From assembly GCF_027257975.1 (NCBI RefSeq), contig NZ_JANZKX010000002.1, forward strand, positions 1 to 64,000: 64,000 nucleotides of DNA, given 5' to 3'. Positions 1-7,800 of this stretch are shown piece after piece (within the stretch, counting starts at the first letter, position 1; the number at the start of each line of letters is the position of its first letter). This DNA is from Pelomonas sp. BJYL3. Lineage in GTDB: Bacteria > Pseudomonadota > Gammaproteobacteria > Burkholderiales > Burkholderiaceae_C. The notes under the pieces are model-generated. The model worked only from the letters and a program-made list of their open reading frames with translations, searched no databases and was not told where the DNA came from. The position numbers and the translations under genes were made by a program.

Positions 1-525
1 AACTCGGCGACGGCGGCCTGGCGCTGCTTGCTCCATAGTGCGTACGTACCCATCAAGTCGTTGATGGATACGAGCATCCTAGGCGCGGCTCAGCGGATCA
101 ACATGACATGCCAGGACGCTTACGATCAGATGGCAACACGTGCCGTCGTCATGCAGCACAAGACGCAGCGACCGGTGCAGTTCGAAATCACGCAGGCCGC
201 TCGGGAAGCGTTGCAGGCCTCGATCAAGCATGCCGGGCTGAAGTCGGAGGACTTCCTGTTCCCGAGCCGAATGCACGGCTCGCCTCCTCTGGGGGCTCGA
301 CAGTACGCACGGATCCTCGGGCATTGGGTCGACGAGCTCGGCCTGGATCGCGCCAACTACGGGACGCACTCGATGCGCAGGACCATGGCAACACTGATCT
401 ACCGGCGCACGAACCTGAGGGCTGTTCAACTGTTACTCGGGCACTCCAGACTGAAATCGACCGTGAGATACCTTGGCATCGAAGTCGATGACGCGCTGGA
501 AATCGCCGAGCAGACCGAGATCTGA
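1..525 (+). pseudogene. Tyrosine recombinase/phage-type integrase, C-terminal part, probably degenerate
   Basis: The frame is open from the window edge, so the true start is outside or lost; the first usable internal start is a TTG at 28. The last 130 residues read as the catalytic half of a tyrosine recombinase. They contain the beta-hairpin Lys in QHKTQRPVQFE, the H-x-x-R box (THSMRR), the LLGHS box and a C-terminal Tyr in STVRYLGIEV, which would be the nucleophile. The first catalytic Arg, normally in an LRGxDLV-like segment, is not recognisable: the corresponding stretch reads LGAAQRINMTCQD. I therefore treat it as a truncated or decaying stand-alone integrase. It does not look like an integron IntI. 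It marks this edge as a recombination-active accessory region. Confidence 0.75.
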
Positions 526-747
526 CGCAATCGATGGCGGCTGCACCGACATCTTGTTCGGGCGGCCGCCCAGACTGACCGCTTTCTGTAGTCGGGCCGA
601 GCTGGCTTTCCGGCCAGGGCCCCTCGTTATGCGGGCGTCGTATTTCGGTTAGGCTGCCAGCGGTCGGTCAACTGGCTGATGGAAACGAACTGCATTGGGT
701 GCGCTGAACGTTGTGGCATGGGGCCGCATCCTACGAGGAACCTATCG

Positions 748-1026
748 ATGCCGCTATTCACATTCATCGTCGACTTCGAGGGTGGGACATACGTTTCTCA
801 GGTCATAGGAAGCACGCACTTCGAAGCCGCGTCCATGTGGGCTCGGGGCCAAGGTGGCAGCACATTTCATGAGGTGGCCGCGTTCAGCAAGGCCGCGGAG
901 CCGGAACTGATCGACGCGATTGAGCGGGGGCCGACGCCGTTGGCCGGCCTGAGGCACGTCTGGTGCTACGAGGGACTGCTCGATGACAGACTCTTCCTGA
1001 TCAACTGCGTTCAAACTGAGCAGTGA
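748..1026 (+). CDS. Small protein of unknown function (92 aa)
   Basis: The chosen ATG at 748 follows a purine-rich GAGGAA about 9 nt upstream; an upstream in-frame start at 679 lacks a ribosome-binding site. The product begins MPLFTFIVDFEGGTYVSQV and ends in a short segment containing WCYEGLLDD. It has no signal peptide or transmembrane segment and I recognise no catalytic motif. It resembles a small compact cytosolic domain. It sits alone between the recombinase fragment and the integron cassette, about 220 nt from the former. I see no attC around it, so I do not call it a second cassette. The function is unknown. Confidence 0.55.
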   Translation: MPLFTFIVDFEGGTYVSQVIGSTHFEAASMWARGQGGSTFHEVAAFSKAAEPELIDAIERGPTPLAGLRHVWCYEGLLDDRLFLINCVQTEQ

Positions 1027-1367
1027 AAGACAAGGAGTCGGAAGAACTCGACAGGCCAGCGACAACGGCAAAGCGCGTTGCCTTGTTGCTCATTGGCCGG
1101 ATGATGCTCCTGCGGCAGGTGTCGGCCAGAAGCGGAAGGCTGGCAGTGACTGCTTTGCCGCCGCATCAGCTTGGGGCCTTGATGCGTCGCAGCAGTTGCA
1201 ACCCGTGCCGCATTTATCGAATTCTTAGTACCCTGGGCGCGACTGCAGACTGGGAGAAATCGCCAATGAATCAAAGGCTTGTGAAAGCTTGCTGCGGTGT
1301 TGTTATACGGACAGCGCCGATGTTATGCAGCAGTGTCTGTCTCCCCATAACACGTTAGACCAATCAC
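1027..1367. other. Gene-poor stretch: left flank of the integron cassette
   Basis: No convincing gene was found. The right end holds an imperfect stem: GTGTT..GACAG near 1297-1314 faces CTGTC..ATAACAC at 1337-1353. A separate 7-bp perfect inverted repeat, TGTTATG/CATAACA, spans 1321-1352. The cassette boundary follows immediately, with the core GTTAGAC at 1354-1360. The stem could be the remnant of a preceding attC or attI, but I cannot find an upstream RYYYAAC core to prove it. Confidence 0.4.
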
Positions 1368-1988
1368 ATGACCGACTTCAAACTACCCGAAGAGTTCGTC
1401 AAAAACTCCAGGCTGATGCACGTTCAAAGCGTGCGAACTGCAACATCTATCGGTCTATTGGTCATGCAGTTCAATCGATTCGAGCATGACCTTGGAGAAT
1501 TTCTCGCTGTATTTATGAAAAGAGAAAGTCAAGAACAATACTTTGAAAACATTGCGATCATGACAGCAGCACTAAGTTTTGGGCAAAAGCTAGACTTGCT
1601 TTCAGCTCTTTACTTAAATCGATACGAAGATCAATCGGCTCAATGTGACATTTTCAAGAGAATAATTTCTCAGCTTTCGAAATTTGAGGAGTACCGAAAT
1701 GCGCTCATACATTCTCGATGGGGAACTCACACGTTCGGCGATTCGGAGTTCAAGCGCTTTAAGCCAAACATCAAAGGACGAAAGGGCTTGAGACAGGTTG
1801 CTGCGCTTGCCGATTGGCGTCAGATTCGAATGATGTGCAAGGAAATGCAGGAGTTCAATTGCACAGAGATGTTCGAGGTATACCGCGGCTGCGTCAAATA
1901 CGAAGCAATGTCTGTCGAAACAATTGACAAGTTGAGCGAGCGTCTAACTGCACGCTCAAACGGACCGCTGCAAGCAGCGGCCGCTTAG
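1368..1988 (+). CDS. Cassette-encoded HEPN-like protein, predicted RNase (206 aa)
   Basis: The start is the ATG 8 nt inside the cassette boundary, which is typical for cassette genes. The protein is predicted mostly helical. Near residues 106-118 it carries FEEYRNALIHSRWG, in which R110-N111-x3-H115 fits the R-x4-6-H signature of HEPN domains. HEPN proteins are known as metal-independent RNases in toxin-antitoxin and anti-phage abortive systems. The upstream region (LVMQFNRFEHDLGEFL, then FGQKLDLLSAL) resembles the helical body of such proteins. Codon use is AT-rich and unlike all neighbours, indicating recent transfer. No antitoxin partner (for example MNT) is encoded in the cassette, so it would be a single-gene system. 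The exact target is unknown; the family call rests on the motif and fold-like pattern. Confidence 0.7.
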   Translation: MTDFKLPEEFVKNSRLMHVQSVRTATSIGLLVMQFNRFEHDLGEFLAVFMKRESQEQYFENIAIMTAALSFGQKLDLLSALYLNRYEDQSAQCDIFKRIISQLSKFEEYRNALIHSRWGTHTFGDSEFKRFKPNIKGRKGLRQVAALADWRQIRMMCKEMQEFNCTEMFEVYRGCVKYEAMSVETIDKLSERLTARSNGPLQAAAA

Positions 1989-1995
1989 CTGCACG
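1942..1995 (+). other. attC recombination site of the cassette
   Basis: R'' core GTCTAAC lies at 1942-1948 and is followed by TGCACGCTCAAACG. The central stem CCGCTGC/GCAGCGG, with an AA tip, lies at about 1965-1980, and the returning arm CGCTTAGCTGCACG ends at 1995. The outer arms pair with small bulges, as attC L boxes do. The R' remainder (TTRRRY) is missing here: the following bases are TGGAAT instead. The cassette's own TTAGAC at 1355-1360 completes the site in the circular form. Confidence 0.8.
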
Positions 1996-2292
1996 TGGAA
2001 TGGCTGCTCTGGGGCAGTGAATTCGCCACATCGTTTGCCCGCTCCGGGTCGATCTGAAACAGTCGCAGGACCTTGAAGCAGCCGCTCGGACGACCTGAGT
2101 GCAGGCGGAAGCATCGAACGACCGCTCCAACCGTCAGACCAGTCGGTCGGGACCTGTGCCGGCCAGCACCTGGATGACCGGGACGGCTCAGGGCCGGTCG
2201 TACGAAGTGCAGCACCGAGTGACCGAGGTCGCTGCAATGCCACCATTGGCAACGTGCGCTCCCTCAACTCGCGCCGCGAGCTCCGTCTAGCG
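1989..2292. other. Gene-poor stretch downstream of the cassette
   Basis: Apart from the end of attC, I see no convincing gene, RNA or repeat here. GC returns to the host level immediately after 1995. Open frames on the minus strand have no ribosome-binding site and read as low-complexity Arg/Ser/Pro protein. Confidence 0.4.
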
Positions 2293-2595
2293 CTAGCTGA
2301 AGACCGGCAAGCCCGTCAGCAGTTCAACGTCTTCAAGCTCTGCCTTGAACACTCGCCGAAGGGGCTCTCCACACCGCAAAGAGCCCAAGCCTGCTTCCTC
2401 GATGAGCTGCGCGATGAGGCGATGCAACTCTTCGGGGCTTCCTGCCTTGGGCGTCAGCGAGTGCCGCGATACATTGACGATCGACGTTTCGACATCCAGC
2501 GCCCTCTCTCTGACAGCGCATCGCCACTCCGCCGGGTCACTTTGCAGCACGCAAACGCCGGGCATGACTTTTCCGCGCCCATCCAGCCGCTTCAT
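2293..2595 (-). CDS. Small hypothetical protein (100 aa)
   Basis: The ATG at 2595 is preceded by AGAAGG with about 5 nt spacing, which decided the start over a longer Arg/Gly-rich extension. The protein runs from MKRLDGRGKVMPGVCVLQ to a helical tail (EELHRLIAQLIEEAG, then VFKAELEDVELLTG) and has no signal peptide or membrane segment. The balanced composition and amphipathic helices suggest a real small protein rather than a shadow. I do not recognise a family. It is divergent from the exported protein at 2739. Confidence 0.45.
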   Translation of the reverse strand: MKRLDGRGKVMPGVCVLQSDPAEWRCAVRERALDVETSIVNVSRHSLTPKAGSPEELHRLIAQLIEEAGLGSLRCGEPLRRVFKAELEDVELLTGLPVFS

Positions 2596-2691
2596 CCGTG
2601 CCTTCTGCTGCAACGGTCCAAAGCCACCACCCTCACGCCCCGGGCCGGCCGCCGAATGAGCCGGCATGTCTTCTGCCCCCGCGCTTCGCAG

Positions 2692-2706
2692 GCAAGACCT
2701 GACCCC
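2692..2706 (+). repeat. GCAAGACCTGACCCC repeat, copy 1
   Basis: Exact 15-mer between genes, 32 bp before the start of the exported protein at 2739. One of eight same-orientation copies in this window. Confidence 0.7.
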
Positions 2707-2738
2707 GCCGCCCTGTCGCCCCCGGCAGAATCGACCGC

Positions 2739-3305
2739 ATGACCCACCTCTCCATGACTCGCCGCCGGATGGCCGGGGCGCTGGCCCTGTTGTGCGTCGG
2801 CTCACCGGCAAGGGCGACGATGCAGGCCTCGATGCGGATTGAGGAACTCTTTGCAGAAGCCTACGCTGTAGGCGTCGTGAAGGTCCTGGAGGCTCGCGAA
2901 GTCTCGGCAGGCGGGCAGCCCTGCGGTGCGCGGTACCGGGGTCGCGTGGAGGGCGCCATCAAGAACACCGCAGATGGGGCCTTGTTCGAGTTCGGCTATG
3001 TCCCCTTCCTGAAGGTGGGGGCGAGCTATCTGCTGTTCCTGCGCCGGTACGCAGACATTCCCGTCGAGACCGCTCCGGCGTTCGCCGCTCGCTGCGAGTC
3101 GGTGCTGCCCTCTGCAGCGATCGTCGGGCAATGGCGTGGAGCGATGGAAGTGGCCGGCGACACCAGCTCGCCCGGCCAGCGGGACCGCTGGCTGATCCGC
3201 CCGCCCCGGCTCGTGGTGTTCCCCCCCGCCACCCGAAGCACGCTCGTGAATGGCCAGAAGCACCTGTACCTGGGCGACCTGCTCAAGCGCATGCCCGGGC
3301 CCTGA
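2739..3305 (+). CDS. Exported hypothetical protein (188 aa)
   Basis: The N-terminus has a basic n-region (SMTRRRMAG), a hydrophobic core (ALALLCVG) and a likely cleavage after SPARA, so the product is probably periplasmic or secreted. An alternative start at 2754 would still include the signal. The mature part has two Cys residues (GQPCGARY and AARCES) that may form a disulfide, and a segment LKVGASYLLFLRRY resembling small beta-rich domains seen in exported NTR/TIMP-like proteins; that likeness is weak. There is no catalytic motif. The gene stands alone, converging on the minus-strand gene ending at 3442. Confidence 0.7.
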   Translation: MTHLSMTRRRMAGALALLCVGSPARATMQASMRIEELFAEAYAVGVVKVLEAREVSAGGQPCGARYRGRVEGAIKNTADGALFEFGYVPFLKVGASYLLFLRRYADIPVETAPAFAARCESVLPSAAIVGQWRGAMEVAGDTSSPGQRDRWLIRPPRLVVFPPATRSTLVNGQKHLYLGDLLKRMPGP

Positions 3306-3441
3306 ATGTAGGCCCTGAGTGATCGCCTGGAAGGCGAGCCGAAAAGTCGGGCATGACGGTCCGGCATGAAGTTCGGGTCGGACGGTCGGGCCGGACGCCC
3401 AGGCCGCGGCAGCAAGCCGTGGCCTGGGCTCCGCGAGGCGC

Positions 3442-3876
3442 TTACTTGGTATTCGGCGGAATGAACATCTCGCCGACCTTCTCCTTCTGGCCCTCGAAGG
3501 TGTTGAAGACCGTGAAGCGGATGCCGCCATCAGGCAGGCGGCCGCCCCACTTGCAGGTCAGGGTGTGGACCCAGGGCATCTTGGTGACGGTGGTCTGATC
3601 GAACTTGCAACGGTCAACGGGCTTGTTCTGGGCGTCCGTCCATTCGATGGAGGGCGTGTGCTTGCCCAGCTTCTTGTACGCCACATAGGCCAGCACATAG
3701 GCTTCCTCGGCCGGGTCGTTGACGTTGTAGACGGTCCAGATCACTTTGGGATTGACGAAGTTGTTGACTTCCACCGTCCCGGAGGTGTTCATGATGCCCA
3801 CCAGGCCGGCGGTGTCCCCGGCCCAGGCGCCTTGTGCGGCGAGAAGTGCAATTGCTGCGCTGACCAGTCTCTTCAT
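3442..3876 (-). CDS. Exported hypothetical protein (144 aa)
   Basis: The start at 3876 gives a clean signal peptide (MKRLVSAAIALLAAQGAWA|GDT) and has AGGA about 8 nt upstream. The upstream continuation of the frame overlaps the YceI gene region and is rejected. The mature protein contains SGTVEVNNFVNPKVIWTVYN, two Cys residues (DRCKFD and TLTCKWGG) that could pair, and a beta-rich C-terminus (GIRFTVFNTFEG). No family recognised. It is probably a small periplasmic beta-sandwich protein. It follows the yceI-like gene on the same strand, with 236 bp between them, so shared transcription is uncertain. Confidence 0.75.
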   Translation of the reverse strand: MKRLVSAAIALLAAQGAWAGDTAGLVGIMNTSGTVEVNNFVNPKVIWTVYNVNDPAEEAYVLAYVAYKKLGKHTPSIEWTDAQNKPVDRCKFDQTTVTKMPWVHTLTCKWGGRLPDGGIRFTVFNTFEGQKEKVGEMFIPPNTK

Positions 3877-3995
3877 CGATGTCGTCCTGCTTGGTTCGTG
3901 ATGACCAGGGCAGTCTAGGAGGGGCGGCGAGCGCCCCGGCCCGATAGGCGACGAAATGGAGAAAATCTTCACGCGCAGGTCACGCCCGGGCCGAC

Positions 3996-4010
3996 GCAAG
4001 ACCTGACCCC
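3996..4010 (+). repeat. GCAAGACCTGACCCC repeat, copy 2
   Basis: Exact 15-mer in the gap between the exported protein (ends 3876 side) and the YceI-like gene. Confidence 0.7.
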
Positions 4011-4112
4011 CGTGTCTTTGCACAACACTGCATGCGGCAGCCGGCTGCGTCCAGGCAGGGTGCCGCAGCAAGAGCCTGGCCCTGACGACCCGGCCCCTGC
4101 CCTGCCCGCGGT

Positions 4113-4685
4113 TCACTCGCGCGCCACGGCCTCCACCTGGATGCGCAGGTTCACGTCCATCTTGAAGCCCCAGTCCTTGCCCGCGGCCAGGCCGAAGGAC
4201 TCGCGGTTGAAGCTGCCGGAGGCGTCCGCGCCGCAGAAGTCGCGCTTGAGCATGGGGTGCGGCATGCACTTGAGCTGGTGGATGGCCAGGACCATGGGCC
4301 GGGTCTGGCCGTTGAGGCTCAGCTCGCCCACCACCTGGGTCGGCACGCCGCCCTGGGCGCCCCCCTCGAAGCGGCCCTTGAAGACGGCGCGGGGGTGCTT
4401 CTCGACGTTGAAGAAGTCCTTGCCCGTGGCCCAGGCGTTCATCGCGTGCAGGCCGAAGTCGATGCTGGCCAGGTCCATCGTCACCTCCACGCTGCCGGCG
4501 CCGCTGGCCTTGTCATAGACGATGGTGCCGGCGCTTCGATTGAGCTTGCCGCGCCAATAGGACATGCCCATGTGGTCGGCCTCGAAGCTGGGGTAGGTGT
4601 GGGTGGGGTCGATCTCGTAGCTCACGGGAGCGGCCTGCGCAGCGGCAGCAACGAGCAGGGCGGAGACGAGCAGCAGGGGTTTCAT
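4113..4685 (-). CDS. YceI family periplasmic protein (190 aa)
   Basis: A signal peptide (MKPLLLVSALLVAAAAQAA) is followed by the YceI lipocalin-like barrel. It begins YEIDPTHTYPSFEADHMGMS, the usual first strand of the family, and contains VEVTMDLASIDFG and FFNVEKHPRAVFKG, the two best-conserved family segments. Length matches the family (about 190 aa). YceI proteins bind isoprenoid-type lipids in the periplasm; their role is still loosely defined, with links to stress and membrane adaptation. An extra Cys pair (KCMPHP and DFCGAD) could form a disulfide. The gene lies 171 bp downstream of the large hybrid kinase on the same strand. Confidence 0.93.
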   Translation of the reverse strand: MKPLLLVSALLVAAAAQAAPVSYEIDPTHTYPSFEADHMGMSYWRGKLNRSAGTIVYDKASGAGSVEVTMDLASIDFGLHAMNAWATGKDFFNVEKHPRAVFKGRFEGGAQGGVPTQVVGELSLNGQTRPMVLAIHQLKCMPHPMLKRDFCGADASGSFNRESFGLAAGKDWGFKMDVNLRIQVEAVARE

Positions 4686-4856
4686 CGTGGATCCTTGTGA
4701 AGCGGCTTGGCAGGGTCGCCATCCCTACGACGAAGCGGGGCGGCGGTTCTCGACAAGCCCGCATCATCGCCCGTCCACGAAGAAGGCAAAACGGCCGGCA
4801 GGGCTGGGTGCTGGCACCCGCCCGCGCCCGGCACGAGCGCCGGGCAAGCGGCAGGG

Positions 4857-7800
4857 TCAGGGGCTGCGCTGTGGCGCCTGCTCGATGCGCTGCAACAGGG
4901 CATCCGCGTCCACGGGCTTGACGAAGTGCGTGTCGCATCCGGCGCTGCGGGCCCGGTCCACGTCCTCCTTCAGGCCGTAGCCCGTGAGTGCGATGAGGGT
5001 CACGCCGGACATCGCCGCGCGTCCACGCAAGGTGCGCGCGACCTGGTAGCCGTCCAGCCCGGGCAGCCCGATGTCCAGGATGATCACGTCGAAAGGCTGC
5101 TGATCGGCCAGGGCCAGGGCGCGTGCGCCGTCAAAGGCCAGACACACCTCATGGCCGTGCAGTTGCAGGATGGCGCCCAGCATCTGCGCCGCGTCGACGT
5201 TGTCGTCCACCACGAGAACCCGCCGCGCCAGCGCGCTGGCACGCGGGGCTGCCGGCGAGGCCTGGGCCTGGGCGGGCGACTTCGGCAGCGGCTCCAGCAG
5301 GGGCAGATGCACGCTGAAGGTGCTGCCCTTGCCCAGGCCGGGGCTGGACGCGGTCACCTCGCCGCGGTGCAGCTCCACGAGCTGGCGTACCAGCGTCAGC
5401 CCCAGGCCCAGGCCGCCCTTGGCCCGGTCCAGGGTGCGGTCGGCCTGGCTGAACAGGTCGAACACGCGCGGCAGCATGTCCGCCGAGATGCCCGCGCCGT
5501 TGTCGCCGACCTGCACCAGCACCTGCCGCCCTTGCACACAGGCCTTGACCTGGATCTCGCCGCCTTCGTCGGTGTACTTCGAGGCGTTGTTCAGCAGATT
5601 GGCAAAGACCTGGGTCAGGCGCACCAGGTCGCCATTGATCAGCAGCGCTTCGTCCGGCAGCTCCACGCGCAGCACCTGGCCTCGCGAGTCGATCAGGGCC
5701 TGGCTGACTTCGATCGAACGCTCGATCACGACGCGCAACTCGACCGGCGCCAGCTCCAGCTCGGTCTTGCCGCGCGCGATGCGCGCCACGTCCAGGAGGC
5801 TGTCCAGCAGACGGCTCATCGCCTGCGTCTGCCGCTCGATCACGCCCACGGCCCAGGCCGCCGTCTCGCCCGAGGCGTCCTGGCGCGACAGCAGCTGCGC
5901 CGCATTGCGGATGGGGGCCAGCGGATTGCGCAGCTCGTGAGCGAGCATCGCCAGGAATTCATCCTTGCGGCGGTGCGCGTCCATCAGCTCGCGCTCCGCG
6001 AGCTTGCGGTCGTCGATGTCCAGCATCAGGGCCACATAGCCGGCGAACTCGCCATCGCCGCCGACATGCGGCACGCTGATGGAGCGCGTCCAGCGCGGCA
6101 CGCCGTCATGGCGGCGCAAGCGGATGTCGATCTCCAGGCGCGCGCGCGCCGCATAGGCGCGGGTCTGCTCGGCCAGGTAGCGCTGGCGATCCTGCGGATG
6201 GACGAACTCCAGCCAGCCGCTGCCCAGCAGCATGTCCATCGTGGCCCCGGTGAACTCGGTGCAGGCGCGGTTGACGAACTGCGCCAGGCCCTGCCTGTCT
6301 TCCACCCGCAGCAAGGCGGGAATGTCGTCGGCCAGGCGGCGGAAGCGGACCTCGCTTTCGATGCGCCGCCGCTCGGTGATGTCGCGCTCGGTGGACAGGA
6401 GCGCCGCCGGCATGCCCTGCTCATTGCGCAGCGCGGACATGACCACCGACACATTGATGCGGTGGCCACCCCGCGTGCAGCGCAGGACATCCGCCGGCCC
6501 GGCAGCGCCCGCCTCCAGGGCCCGCCTCATCAGCCGCCGCGTCCCGTCCTGGTATTCGGGCGGCACGAGGTCGAAGATCGTCAGCTGCCGGGCCTGCGCC
6601 GCGGTGTAGCCGAAGATCCGCTCCGCCCCCTGGTTCCAGTTGAGGATGAGCCCCTGCGGGTCCAGCGTGAGCACCGCGTCGTTGGAATGGTCCAGCACCG
6701 AGGCCAGCTGGCGCACCTGCTGCGCGGCGTTGCGGATCACCGTGATGTCGATGTAGGTGGCCACCACGCCATCGACTTCACCGGTCTGGGTCAGGAAGGG
6801 CTGCAGGCGGCGCAGGTACAGCCGCCCGTCCGGGCTCGAGATCTCGGCGTCCGAGGTCTGGCGCAGGTCGAAGGTGCGGCGCGCCTCCTGTCCGAACTGC
6901 GGGTCCTCGACACGGCTGGCGATGTCGCTGAGCAGGCGGCCCTCATCGCCGGCACGCAGGCTGAACAGCTGCATGGCCGCGGGGGTGAAGCGCCGGATGC
7001 GCATCTCGCTGTCCAGCAGGATGGCGGCCAGCGCGGTGCTTTCCAGCAGGTTGGACAGGTCGTCGGCATGGCGCGCCATCTCGGCCATGCGCTCCTCGAG
7101 CTGCGCATTGACGGTGGCCAGCTCTTCGTTGAGCGACTGCAGCTCCTCCTTGGAGCTTTCCAGCTCCTCGGTCGAGGACTGCAGCTCCTCGTTGAGCGAG
7201 GACGCCTCCTCGCTGGCCAGGCGCAGCTCCTCGTTGCTGCGCTCCGCATCTTCCAGGGCCTGCGCCAGCTCGCGCCGGCTTTCTTCCAGCTCGCTCAGCC
7301 CCTCGCCCGCAGGCGGGACCGGCGCAGCCGGCCCAGGTGCGCGGCCCGAGGCGGTGAACGTCACCACGAAGGCACCTCGGCCCGCCTTGCCCTGCACGGG
7401 CTCGGCCTGGATGAGCACCTGCTTCGTGAGCAGGCCGTCCTGCAGGGCGATCTGGCGCGAGGTGGCCGCGCCCTCGGAGAAGGCCTGCCGGATCAGCAGG
7501 CGCATCGCGGGCTTCAGCTCCGACCGGACGGTGCGCAGCAGCTCCTGGGTGGCATCGCCCTGCGGTGCCAGGAAGCGCCCGGTGTCGCCGTGGTAGTGCA
7601 GGGCCCGGCCCTCGCGGTCGATGAGGACCGCCGCGCTGACCTCGCGGCCCGTCAGGTGCAGGCGCAACACATCGCCGGCCGCCAGCGAGCGGTCGGCGGC
7701 CCGGTAGGCCGATTCCGCGGCGGGGCTGAGCGGCGCCATGAAGCCTCGCGGAAGGTGGGAGCGCCCCCCCAGGCGCCGGTACACGCGCATCGGGCGGGAG

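Larger units (their letters stand above)
1355..1995 (+). mobile_element. Integron gene cassette (641 bp) with attC
   Basis: Cut points follow the integron rule G^TTRRRY. The left core is GTTAGAC at 1354-1360, with recombination after G1354. The right end is an attC that starts with GTCTAAC at 1942-1948 and ends in CACG at 1995. The two cores, TTAGAC and GTCTAAC, lie 580 bp apart yet are exact complements, as expected when both belong to one circular cassette. Circularised, the attC would be about 60 bp with a central CCGCTGC/GCAGCGG stem. The single gene starts 8 nt after the left core and its stop codon lies inside attC. The interior falls to about 32-45% GC in places against roughly 70% outside. 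No intI gene is visible in the window. Confidence 0.85.

Noticed and set aside
626-654. GTTATGC (626-632) and GTTAGGC (648-654) as further attC cores
   Set aside because: No RYYYAAC partner upstream and no stem around them; GTTATGC also breaks the consensus.
748-1026. The 92-aa gene as a second integron cassette
   Set aside because: No flanking attC core pair could be found; GC content is close to the host level.
1023-1358. Open frames in the left cassette flank
   Set aside because: No ribosome-binding site, and the frames conflict with the hairpins and cassette boundary.
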